Source: Chloroflexota bacterium (GTDB lineage Bacteria > Chloroflexota > Anaerolineae > Promineifilales > Promineifilaceae). Taken from it: a stretch of DNA of 9,737 nt. Below the pieces are notes generated by a model. It was given only the letters and a program-made list of their open reading frames with translations, had not been told where the DNA came from and made no database searches. Position numbers and translations under genes: made by a program. Positions 1 to 5,548 of this stretch are shown here, in pieces. The stretch covers positions 1 to 9,737 of the forward strand of contig QQUD01000495.1 of NCBI GenBank assembly GCA_008501785.1. Direction: 5' to 3'. Each line of letters begins with the position of its first letter. Position 1 is the first letter of the stretch.

Positions 1-66
1 GCCAAAATCATTCACCTAATCACAACCAAACAATCCCCTTGATCGTTTAGAAACAGGGGGTTAGAC

Positions 67-1044
67 ATGAGTTTCTATCGCATTTTATCGCTTGATGGTG
101 GGGGGATTCGTGGTTATTTAACTATTTTATTGTTGGAACGTTTAGAGGAAAAGTGTCCTGGCTTTCTGGAGCAGATTGACCTGTTTGCGGGCACATCGAC
201 TGGGTCCATTATTGCGTTGGCATTGGCACATGGCAAAACACCGGCAGAAGTGAGGGGGCTGTATGAGCGTTACGGCCGTTACATTTTCCACGACTCTCTG
301 CTCGACAATGTGCGGGACATGGGCTTTGCTTTTGGGGCCAAATATGGCAACAAGCACCTGAAGAAGATGCTAAAAACATTTTTTGGTTCGAACCGGCTGC
401 AAAATTTGCAAAAGCGTGTGCTCGTAACCAGTTTCGACCTGGATCATTTACCAGAAAAAGAAGATGAACCGCGCATGTGGAAGGCCAAATTTTTTCACAA
501 CTATCCGGGTGAAGATTCGGATGAATGTGAATTTATTGTCGATGTGGCCTTGCGCAGCAGTGCCGCGCCGTTCTATTTTCCCAGCTACCAGGGTTATGTT
601 GATGGGTTTGTGGTGGCGAACAATCCCAGCATGTGTGCGTTGACGCAGGCGTTGGATACGGCCGTTATTCACCTCGAAGATATTGTGCTGCTTTCATTGG
701 GAACCGGTCTCAACCCGCGCTATATCTCTGACAAAGATGCTGATTGGGGATGGATCAAGTGGATGATTCAATTCCAGCCACTGCGCCGCCACTGGTACGC
801 GCTGCCGCTGGTTTACATGATGTGGGAAGGTGGTGTGAATTTGGCAAATTATCAATGTGAACAATTGATTCATGAACGATTCCATCGCCTTGATCCGATT
901 CTCACGAAACTGGTCGATATTGACGAAGTGAGCCGTATGTCGCTCATGAAAGGGATTGCGGAGCAGGAAGACCTGACGGAGACTGCGCTGTGGTTGAACG
1001 ATTATTTTGAGGTTGGTGAAGGGGAAACGGCCGTTGCTGCCTGA
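67..1044 (+). CDS. Patatin-like phospholipase (lipid acyl hydrolase)
   Basis: Probable serine acyl hydrolase acting on membrane or storage lipids, 325 residues, with no signal peptide and therefore likely cytoplasmic. The patatin hallmarks are visible: the oxyanion-hole glycine motif DGGGIRG at residues 10-16, the nucleophile elbow GTSTG at 42-46 (catalytic Ser44), and the second dyad residue Asp179 in DGFVVANNP. The family usually has DGG/DGA here, so Phe181 is slightly unusual, but the Ser-Asp dyad is intact. The C-terminal third (about residues 225-325) is less conserved. The start is supported by a G-rich Shine-Dalgarno (AGGGGG, 55-60) six bases upstream and by a typical short N-terminus before the first beta strand (YRILSLDGGG). 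The next gene begins 15 bases after the stop, which suggests co-transcription. The substrate cannot be told from sequence. Confidence 0.93.
   Translation: MSFYRILSLDGGGIRGYLTILLLERLEEKCPGFLEQIDLFAGTSTGSIIALALAHGKTPAEVRGLYERYGRYIFHDSLLDNVRDMGFAFGAKYGNKHLKKMLKTFFGSNRLQNLQKRVLVTSFDLDHLPEKEDEPRMWKAKFFHNYPGEDSDECEFIVDVALRSSAAPFYFPSYQGYVDGFVVANNPSMCALTQALDTAVIHLEDIVLLSLGTGLNPRYISDKDADWGWIKWMIQFQPLRRHWYALPLVYMMWEGGVNLANYQCEQLIHERFHRLDPILTKLVDIDEVSRMSLMKGIAEQEDLTETALWLNDYFEVGEGETAVAA
272..279. repeat. ACGGCCGT palindrome, copy 1
   Basis: Inside the patatin gene, read as Tyr-Gly-Arg-Tyr (frame TAC GGC CGT TAC). Flanks are T and T, so the palindrome is only eight bases. Confidence 0.85.
658..665. repeat. 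ACGGCCGT palindrome, copy 2
   Basis: Inside the patatin gene in frame ACG GCC GTT (Thr-Ala-Val). Flanks T and T. Confidence 0.85.
1026..1035. repeat. AACGGCCGTT palindrome, copy 3
   Basis: Near the 3' end of the patatin gene, read Thr-Ala-Val. The palindrome is ten bases. Confidence 0.85.
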
Positions 1045-1059
1045 CAAAAAGAGGAGATC

Positions 1060-1326
1060 ATGAACTTCCTTCCAGAATTGCAACCAGGCTGGTTAAATGG
1101 CTGGTTGCTGCTTGTCATTTTGTATGCCATTTTTGGCATACTGCTGCTTGTTTTTCCACGGGAGGTTGTCAGCCGTTTGTATGACCGCACTGTCTGGACA
1201 CGTCAAGATTATTTGCGGCGGGTGATCAATGCTTCACTTTCTGCCATTTGGTATGGCGCAGTGGTGTTAAATTGGGGTACGATATGGTCAGTTGTTTTTG
1301 TGCGTGGGATGGTGAATGATGTTTGA
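1060..1326 (+). CDS. Small two-helix membrane protein, possible truncated ICMT-like methyltransferase
   Basis: An 88-residue protein with two hydrophobic stretches (about residues 13-33 and 57-80) joined by a charged loop containing FPREVVSRLYDR. It is preceded by GAGGAG (1051-1056), close to the ATG. It follows the patatin gene by 15 bases and its end overlaps the start of the glycosylase gene, so it is probably translated as part of that operon. From memory, the N-terminal half (GWLNGWLLL, then FPREVV, then LYDR) resembles the first transmembrane part of isoprenylcysteine-methyltransferase-family proteins. The catalytic C-terminal region of such proteins (Arg-His/Asn-Pro motif and terminal Glu-Glu) is absent. 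It is therefore either a short membrane protein in its own right or a gene remnant cut back to its N-terminus. The function is unknown. Confidence 0.6.
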   Translation: MNFLPELQPGWLNGWLLLVILYAIFGILLLVFPREVVSRLYDRTVWTRQDYLRRVINASLSAIWYGAVVLNWGTIWSVVFVRGMVNDV

Positions 1327-2149
1327 GCTGCCTGAGTGCGTGGTTTTGGCAAAACAGATGAATAATGTGATGCAGGGGAAGGTGGTGAGAAACGGCCGTT
1401 TAGGCAACAGCCCCCACAAATTTGTCTGGTACAATCGCAGCCCTGAAGAATTTAGCCAGTTAACACAAGGAAAAACAGTCGGCGCAGCGTGGTCAAAAGG
1501 TAGATGGCTTTTTGTCCCCTTCGATCCAGGATATGTGCTGGTCCTTGGTGAATTTGGGGGAAAGGCGTTCTATCATCAACCAGGGGCCAAGCTGCCCAAA
1601 AAGTTCCATCTCAACATCACATTTACTGATGACTTCTTTTTCACAGTCACCACGCAGATGTGGGGCGCTATGGAATTTTACGAAAGTGGAAAAGAGTGCG
1701 AACGAGAATACGTCAAAAATATGCGCCCAACACCCATTGAGCCTACCTTTACGTTTGAATACTTTTCCAACTTGATAGATACGGTTGCCACTGGGAAAAA
1801 GCGGAGCGTCAAGGGATTATTAACCCAGGATCAACTCATCCCTGGATTGGGCAATTCGATTGCGCAAGACATCATGTATTGTGCCCATCTCAATCCCAAA
1901 CAAAACATTGCAGATTTGAGCATCAACCAAAGGCGTATGCTTTATGATAGTATTTGTAATATGGTGCAAAACATTATCAAGCAGGGTGGGCGCTATGATG
2001 AATATGATCTGTTTGGTAATCGAGGGGACTATGTGCGTCTCATGGACAAAAATGCAGTCGGACAGCCCTGTGCAGAATGTGGCAGCAGCGTCCAGAAAAT
2101 GAGCTATTTAGGGGGAGCTTGTTATTTTTGTCCAACTTGTCAGAGGTAA
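1319..2149 (+). CDS. Fpg/Nei-family DNA glycosylase-like protein lacking the N-terminal proline
   Basis: Member of the formamidopyrimidine-DNA glycosylase / endonuclease VIII fold, which excises oxidised bases in base excision repair. The N-terminus reads MFELPECVVLAKQM. Its ELPE aligns with the classical MPELPE, but Phe stands where the Schiff-base proline belongs. The other domains are present: a beta-sandwich with GRWLFV near residues 61-66, a helix-two-turn-helix with GLLTQDQLIPGLGN near 166-179, and a C-terminal zinc finger with Cys pairs at about 251/254 and 271/274 ending CPTCQR. The usual arginine of the zinc-finger hairpin seems replaced in YLGGACYFCP. Start: two tandem ATGs exist (1316 and 1319); 1319 puts ELPE at the family position and 1316 adds one Met. 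The gene overlaps the preceding ORF by 8-11 bases, implying translational coupling. Fold assignment is confident; enzymatic activity is uncertain. Confidence 0.87.
   Translation: MFELPECVVLAKQMNNVMQGKVVRNGRLGNSPHKFVWYNRSPEEFSQLTQGKTVGAAWSKGRWLFVPFDPGYVLVLGEFGGKAFYHQPGAKLPKKFHLNITFTDDFFFTVTTQMWGAMEFYESGKECEREYVKNMRPTPIEPTFTFEYFSNLIDTVATGKKRSVKGLLTQDQLIPGLGNSIAQDIMYCAHLNPKQNIADLSINQRRMLYDSICNMVQNIIKQGGRYDEYDLFGNRGDYVRLMDKNAVGQPCAECGSSVQKMSYLGGACYFCPTCQR
1390..1401. repeat. AAACGGCCGTTT palindrome, copy 4
   Basis: A twelve-base palindrome in the glycosylase gene, read Asn-Gly-Arg-Leu in a different frame from the Thr-Ala-Val copies. Confidence 0.85.
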
Positions 2150-2174
2150 ACAAGTATCATTGTCGATAGGTGAT

Positions 2175-2192
2175 CTCCTTTGCGAATAGGAG
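2175..2192 (+). promoter_or_regulatory. Possible hairpin masking the GTPase ribosome binding site
   Basis: CTCCT at 2175-2179 is fully complementary to AGGAG at 2188-2192, the Shine-Dalgarno of the GTPase gene that starts at 2203, with an 8-base loop. Five pairs are weak alone, so a regulatory role is only a suggestion. Confidence 0.3.
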
Positions 2193-2202
2193 TTAGAGTA
2201 AT

Positions 2203-3189
2203 ATGCCAACCAACCTTCCAGCCGAAGCAGCCAATGCCGAAGAACGGTATCGCGATGCCAAAACTGTCTCCGAAAAAATAACGACGCTTGAAGAATACAT
2301 CAGTCTGATTCCCAAACATAAGGGAACCGATAAGCTCAGAGCTGATTTGCGTAAACGGCTTTCCAAGCTGAAAGAATCTTCGCAGCAGCAAAAAGGGGGC
2401 GGTCGCCAGGTCTCTGCCTTTCATGTGGGGAAAGAAGGGGCCGGGCAAGCTGTCGTGATTGGTCCGCCCAACACCGGCAAATCAGCCTTGGTGACTGCCT
2501 TAACCAATGCCAGCCCCGACATATCGGCATCCCCTTTTAGCACCTGGGAGCCAACACCGGGCATGATGCTCTTCAACAATGTGCAAATCCAGTTGGTAGA
2601 CACGCCGCCGCTAAACCGGGATTACATGGACCCCGAGTTGATGAATCTGGTTCGTCATGCTGATTTGCTGCTGTTGGTTGTTGATTTGCAAACAGACCCG
2701 ATGGAGCAGATCGAAGACACCATCGCGATTCTCCAAGAAAATCGGATTGCGCCTGAGCAGATGCAATCGCAGCCATCCAAACAGCGAATTTTGTACTACA
2801 TTCCCCTGATCGTGCTGGTTAATAAATATGATGATGAATCGTTTGACGAAGATTTTGAGATTTGTTGCCAACTGCTAGAAGGCGAGTGGACATTGATTCC
2901 AATTTCGGCCGAAACAGGGCGCAATTTGGAGAAAATGCAGCAGCGTGTTTTTGATCAACTCGACATCATTCGCGTGTATTCCAAACCACCATTCGCAGAA
3001 CCGGATCGCAGTGCGCCGTTTGTTATGCAAAAGGGTGGCACTGTTGAAGAGTTTGCAAGTCATGTGCATAAAGATTTTGTGGAGAAATTGAAAGCAGCGC
3101 GGGTGTGGGGCAAAGATGTGTATGATGGCCAAATGGTGGGGCGGGATCATATTTTGCATGATGGGGATGTGGTTGAACTGCGCATTTAA
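2203..3189 (+). CDS. DRG/Obg-like GTPase with C-terminal TGS domain
   Basis: A 328-residue P-loop GTPase of the Obg/DRG group. Domain order: an N-terminal helical segment (residues 1-60) with the conserved stretch IPKHKGTDKLRADLRKR; a Q/K/G-rich linker (about 61-68); then the G domain with G1 GPPNTGKS (87-94), a G2-like Thr in STWEPTPG, G3 DTPP (133-136), G4 NKYD (207-210) and G5 SAE (235-237); and a C-terminal TGS domain (about 268-328) ending DGDVVELRI. DRG proteins of archaea and eukaryotes bind ribosomes or translation factors. Bacterial relatives with this architecture are little studied, so a ribosome- or RNA-linked role is inference. The start has a good AGGAG 10 bases upstream (2188-2192). 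It lies 53 bases after the glycosylase gene and could share its transcript. Confidence 0.9.
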   Translation: MPTNLPAEAANAEERYRDAKTVSEKITTLEEYISLIPKHKGTDKLRADLRKRLSKLKESSQQQKGGGRQVSAFHVGKEGAGQAVVIGPPNTGKSALVTALTNASPDISASPFSTWEPTPGMMLFNNVQIQLVDTPPLNRDYMDPELMNLVRHADLLLLVVDLQTDPMEQIEDTIAILQENRIAPEQMQSQPSKQRILYYIPLIVLVNKYDDESFDEDFEICCQLLEGEWTLIPISAETGRNLEKMQQRVFDQLDIIRVYSKPPFAEPDRSAPFVMQKGGTVEEFASHVHKDFVEKLKAARVWGKDVYDGQMVGRDHILHDGDVVELRI

Positions 3190-3225
3190 TAGAGTCGTTC
3201 TCGAATAAAAGAATTAGGAATTTTG

Positions 3226-3253
3226 GACGCAGATTTCGCAGATAAACGCAGAT
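3226..3253. repeat. Short intergenic GCAGAT tandem-like repeat
   Basis: Three GCAGAT hexamers at 3229-3234, 3238-3243 and 3248-3253, spaced 9 and 10 bases apart (GCAGAT-TTC-GCAGAT-AAAC-GCAGAT). They fill the 121-base gap between the GTPase and methyltransferase genes. From memory, similar GCAGAT/GCGGAT strings recur as dispersed intergenic elements in many environmental bacterial genomes. Only one block is in this window, so its dispersal here cannot be shown. Confidence 0.6.
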
Positions 3254-3310
3254 AGGAAGTTATAGATTGGCGTTACCTTTGTTAACTCGTCTTTCTTACA
3301 GGAAGGGAAA

Positions 3311-3874
3311 ATGATTGATGTGCTGGTGTATCTTGCCTTCGTTTTGTTTTCTGCTGGCGTGTTTCGCTTTGTTGTGAGGCGGGAATACCTAACGCGTGGC
3401 AAACTTTCGGTTTGGGGGGTGACGCTGGAAACGCTGGTTTTTGCGATTCATGCCAATATTTCATACTTGTTTGTGCCGGTTGGTTGGCCTGGGTGGCCCG
3501 GTTTGGAAGAACGGCCGTTACTCAACACAATCGGCCTCTCCCTAATCATCATTGGCGTAGTAGGCGTCATTGCCGCCATGATACAGCTTGGTTTTCGGTC
3601 CACAATGGGGCAGGGTAAAGAGCGATTTAGCCGGGAAGGGTTTTATCGTTGGACCCGCAATCCACAAATCGTTCTCTACGCGCTGGTGGTGGTTGGCTAT
3701 GCACTGCTTTGGCCTTCTCTTTCATCGCTGCTTTGGGTAGTTGCCTATGGCATCGTGGCACAGATTATGGTGCGAACGGAAGAAGCGTATTTGGAGAAAA
3801 TGTTTGGCGCTGACTATTTGAATTATTGCCAACAGGTGTCGAGATATTTATTCATATCCAAAAAGATCACTTGA
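3311..3874 (+). CDS. ICMT/PEMT-like membrane methyltransferase
   Basis: An integral membrane protein of 187 residues in the isoprenylcysteine carboxyl methyltransferase / phospholipid methyltransferase superfamily, which uses S-adenosylmethionine at the membrane. Hydrophobic segments lie near residues 1-22, 33-56, 72-97 and 118-153; the last is the long paired helix typical of the fold. The C-terminal signature is present: RWTRNPQ (about 113-119), then RTEEAYLEKMFGADYLNYCQQVSRYL, matching the family pattern Arg-Asn/His-Pro followed by Glu-Glu-x-x-Leu, Phe-Gly-x-x-Tyr and x-x-Arg-Tyr/Trp. The start is set by AGGAAGGGAAA directly upstream (3300-3310). The acceptor substrate cannot be predicted; bacterial members methylate lipids or small molecules and rarely prenyl-cysteine. 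Its last codons overlap the -35 box of the next transcription unit. Confidence 0.85.
   Translation: MIDVLVYLAFVLFSAGVFRFVVRREYLTRGKLSVWGVTLETLVFAIHANISYLFVPVGWPGWPGLEERPLLNTIGLSLIIIGVVGVIAAMIQLGFRSTMGQGKERFSREGFYRWTRNPQIVLYALVVVGYALLWPSLSSLLWVVAYGIVAQIMVRTEEAYLEKMFGADYLNYCQQVSRYLFISKKIT
3510..3519. repeat. AACGGCCGTT palindrome, copy 5
   Basis: In the methyltransferase gene, read Glu-Arg-Pro-Leu, the third possible frame. Confidence 0.85.
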
Positions 3875-3899
3875 CAAGTAAGGAAAAAATCTGTATCCT
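3871..3899 (+). promoter_or_regulatory. Sigma70-type promoter of the phosphatase-gntR unit
   Basis: TTGACA at 3871-3876, a 17-base spacer and TATCCT at 3894-3899: a perfect -35 box and four of six -10 bases. The -35 box overlaps the stop codon of the methyltransferase gene. The predicted transcription start, near 3905-3907, falls at the edge of the operator candidate. Confidence 0.75.
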
Positions 3900-3904
3900 G
3901 CAAG

Positions 3905-3921
3905 AGGTTGGACGTCTAACG
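3905..3921. promoter_or_regulatory. Candidate GntR operator, copy 1
   Basis: AGGTTGGACGTCTAACG. The inner 14 bases (GTTGGACGTCTAAC, 3907-3920) are an inverted repeat with 12 of 14 positions symmetric around the GACGTC centre. It lies just downstream of the -10 box, where a bound repressor would block initiation. It is shared with the gap upstream of the ABC transporter genes (5406-5422). Confidence 0.7.
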
Positions 3922-3980
3922 ACATACCAATTACATTCATCACTAAGAAAACATCACCGTAACACAACTGTAATAAGATT

Positions 3981-4586
3981 ATGAAGATTTATCTATCCCG
4001 ACATGGGCAATCACGCTGGCAAGTATCAATAAACGAGGAAGGATTAGATAGTCCACTCACTGAATTAGGACAAAATCAAGCGCAGTACCTTGCTAATTGG
4101 CTGGCAAATGATGCAGCTCTAAACAATGGGACGCGGGTAGATGTAGCACACTTGCGGGTCAGCCCATTGATTCGAGCGCAACAAACGGCCGTTCCTATTG
4201 CTGAAATGTTAGGAGCAACGGCCGTTACTGACAAAACATTGCGCGAGACTGATTTTCACATTGAACCTCAATTACCCACAGTGGTTTCTCCTTATCAAAA
4301 CCATATACCATACACGCCGACAAACGAATATGCTGCTTTTAAGGAGCAAGCCCAAGCTGCATTACTAACACTGGTTGCGGCAGCAGAATTTCACAACGGT
4401 TCTGTTTTAGCAGTTACGCATGGCGGACTTATCTCGACTATTTTGCGGATGATTGTTGGAACAGATGCCATATCCTTCCAGATTTGTAACGCCAGTCTAA
4501 ACTTGATTGAGTGGAAGGGGGGAAGGTGGCATTTGGTTCATCTGAACTTATGGGATCACTTACCAACGGCAATGAGAACATTTTAA
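3981..4586 (+). CDS. Histidine phosphatase family protein (phosphoglycerate-mutase-like)
   Basis: A 201-residue cytoplasmic member of the histidine phosphatase superfamily, branch 1. Phosphate is transferred to His8 of the N-terminal LSRHGQSRW motif. The other phosphate-pocket residues are visible: Arg7, Arg65 in SPLIRAQQTA, Glu89 in LRETDFH and His147 in VTHGG. The beta-strand-to-motif spacing is that of a complete enzyme. There is no mutase-specific signature I can assert, so a small-molecule phosphatase is more likely. Given the neighbouring deaminase and importer, a nucleotide or sugar phosphate is a plausible substrate (inference). Translation starts at 3981, directly before the RHG strand; no convincing Shine-Dalgarno precedes it, and the leader from the predicted transcription start is about 75 bases. 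It is followed after 37 bases by the GntR gene, evidently in one operon. Confidence 0.88.
   Translation: MKIYLSRHGQSRWQVSINEEGLDSPLTELGQNQAQYLANWLANDAALNNGTRVDVAHLRVSPLIRAQQTAVPIAEMLGATAVTDKTLRETDFHIEPQLPTVVSPYQNHIPYTPTNEYAAFKEQAQAALLTLVAAAEFHNGSVLAVTHGGLISTILRMIVGTDAISFQICNASLNLIEWKGGRWHLVHLNLWDHLPTAMRTF
4184..4193. repeat. AACGGCCGTT palindrome, copy 6
   Basis: In the phosphatase gene (Thr-Ala-Val), immediately after the conserved SPLIRAQQ motif and only 33 bases before copy 7. Confidence 0.85.
4217..4226. repeat. AACGGCCGTT palindrome, copy 7
   Basis: In the phosphatase gene (Thr-Ala-Val). It is the closest neighbour pair in the window together with copy 6. Confidence 0.85.
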
Positions 4587-4623
4587 CTTGATCAAGCAGT
4601 AAGAAATTATTGAAGGATAGCAA

Positions 4624-5358
4624 ATGGCTATTGACACAAGCACTAGGCTAAATCGAGTAAAAGATTATCTCCTTAATTACATCAGCACCAGCCAACTGGG
4701 GCGGGGGGACAGGCTGCCATCAGAAGCCGAGATGTCAAAGGAACTTGGCGTCAGCAGAAACACGATTCGAGAAGCATATATTACCCTTGAAGCCGAAGGG
4801 ATTATCAATCGTCGTCATGGTGTGGGTACATTTGTGGAACGTTCACCTATGATCAAAGAATCTTTGCGAGACGAGCTTTTGGGATTTCCGCAGCGTATCA
4901 AAATGGCGGGTTATACGTCAGATTTCCGCCTTCTTTCTGTACAAAACGTGATTGCTCCCCCAAAAGTTTATGATGCATTGCAAGTAGCGCCTGAGCAAGA
5001 AGTTCTGCGCGTTGAATTTTTGTTATTAGCAAATGATTTACCGACTGTTTTTCTAATCGATCATTTTTCTCCTGAAGTTGACCATTCAAAGTTTGACTGG
5101 GATCAATTTGATGGCACGATGTTAAATTTTATTTCAGACTCTCTTGAAATGCCTGAACTGCAAATGCATTCACGAATTTCTGCGATTAATGCCAGCCAAG
5201 AGGTGGCTGAGCAGCTGCAGCTTGAAGCGGGGAAGCCAATTATTCACATTCAATCGCGGGTTGATTCGTTGGATGAACGGCCGTTAACCTACACAATGGT
5301 CTATCTGAATCCAAACTATATTGAAATCGACATTACACGCAATTTTCGTCACAAATAA
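4624..5358 (+). CDS. GntR-family transcriptional regulator, HutC type (UTRA domain)
   Basis: A 244-residue DNA-binding regulator. Residues 8-72 form the GntR winged helix, with the diagnostic GDRLPSEAEMSKELGVSRNTIREAYITLE followed by the wing IINRRHGVGTFV. Residues about 95-240 match a UTRA effector-binding domain (VLRVEFLLLANDLPTVFLIDHF in the middle, ERPLTYTMVYLNP near the end). UTRA regulators commonly bind sugars, nucleotides or other small metabolites and release operators on induction. AAGGA at 4613-4617 sits six bases upstream of the ATG. A shared near-palindrome lies before its own operon and before the adjacent ABC importer genes. It is therefore likely an autoregulated local repressor of the uptake genes; the ligand is unknown. 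The entry's own terminator follows at 5366. Confidence 0.94.
   Translation: MAIDTSTRLNRVKDYLLNYISTSQLGRGDRLPSEAEMSKELGVSRNTIREAYITLEAEGIINRRHGVGTFVERSPMIKESLRDELLGFPQRIKMAGYTSDFRLLSVQNVIAPPKVYDALQVAPEQEVLRVEFLLLANDLPTVFLIDHFSPEVDHSKFDWDQFDGTMLNFISDSLEMPELQMHSRISAINASQEVAEQLQLEAGKPIIHIQSRVDSLDERPLTYTMVYLNPNYIEIDITRNFRHK
5276..5285. repeat. AACGGCCGTT palindrome, copy 8
   Basis: In the UTRA part of the GntR gene, read Glu-Arg-Pro-Leu. Confidence 0.85.
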
Positions 5359-5365
5359 TAAGTTG

Positions 5366-5395
5366 TGGATGACCTGAATGGGTCATCCATTTTTT
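5366..5395 (+). terminator. Rho-independent terminator after gntR
   Basis: A nine-base perfect stem, TGGATGACC (5366-5374) with GGTCATCCA (5381-5389), a six-base loop, then six T (5390-5395). It lies eight bases after the GntR stop codon and separates the phosphatase-gntR unit from the transporter unit. Confidence 0.9.
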
Positions 5396-5405
5396 AGCGC
5401 AAAAT

Positions 5406-5422
5406 AGGTTGGACGTCTTACG
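5406..5422. promoter_or_regulatory. Candidate GntR operator, copy 2
   Basis: AGGTTGGACGTCTTACG, identical to copy 1 (3905-3921) at 16 of 17 positions. The one change (A to T) reduces the symmetry of the inner 14 bases to 10 of 14. It lies between the gntR terminator and the binding-protein gene, so it is placed to control the ABC importer operon. I could not assign convincing -35/-10 boxes here. Confidence 0.65.
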
Positions 5423-5448
5423 TTCTACATCATGAAGATGGACCGACC

Positions 5449-5468
5449 AGGAGGTTTTAATGAATTGA
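5449..5468 (+). other. Strong ribosome binding site with a two-codon mini-ORF
   Basis: AGGAGG at 5449-5454 is followed after five bases by ATG AAT TGA (5460-5468), encoding only Met-Asn before a stop. It sits in the leader of the binding-protein gene, 80 bases before the true start at 5549 and in another frame. It could be a leader mini-ORF or a decayed start. Confidence 0.45.
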
Positions 5469-5548
5469 GTTTTAACAACTATCAAAAAAACACCCTTTTG
5501 CAGAAGCTTGATTTTACCCTTACCTTTCTGTACGTTGGAGAAAATAGA

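Noticed and set aside
60..70. GTTAGACATG before the patatin gene as a third GntR operator
   Set aside because: Only one half-site resembles GTTAGACGTC; the other half is missing and the site overlaps the start codon of an unrelated gene.
67..1044. Patatin gene as an effector of an anti-phage (CBASS-like) system
   Set aside because: No cyclic-nucleotide synthase, ubiquitin-like or other defence partner lies next to it; neighbours are a membrane protein, a glycosylase and a GTPase.
3223..3232. TTGGACGCAG as another operator copy
   Set aside because: Only TTGGACG matches, with no symmetric partner; it belongs to the GCAGAT repeat block.
3226..3253. GCAGAT block as a CRISPR array or riboswitch
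   Set aside because: The units are six bases with 3-4 base spacers, far too short for CRISPR, and no stable fold is apparent.
5432..5548. N-terminal extension of the binding protein from the ATG at 5432
   Set aside because: It would place 39 polar residues before a textbook lipoprotein signal peptide; the ATG at 5549 has its own Shine-Dalgarno.
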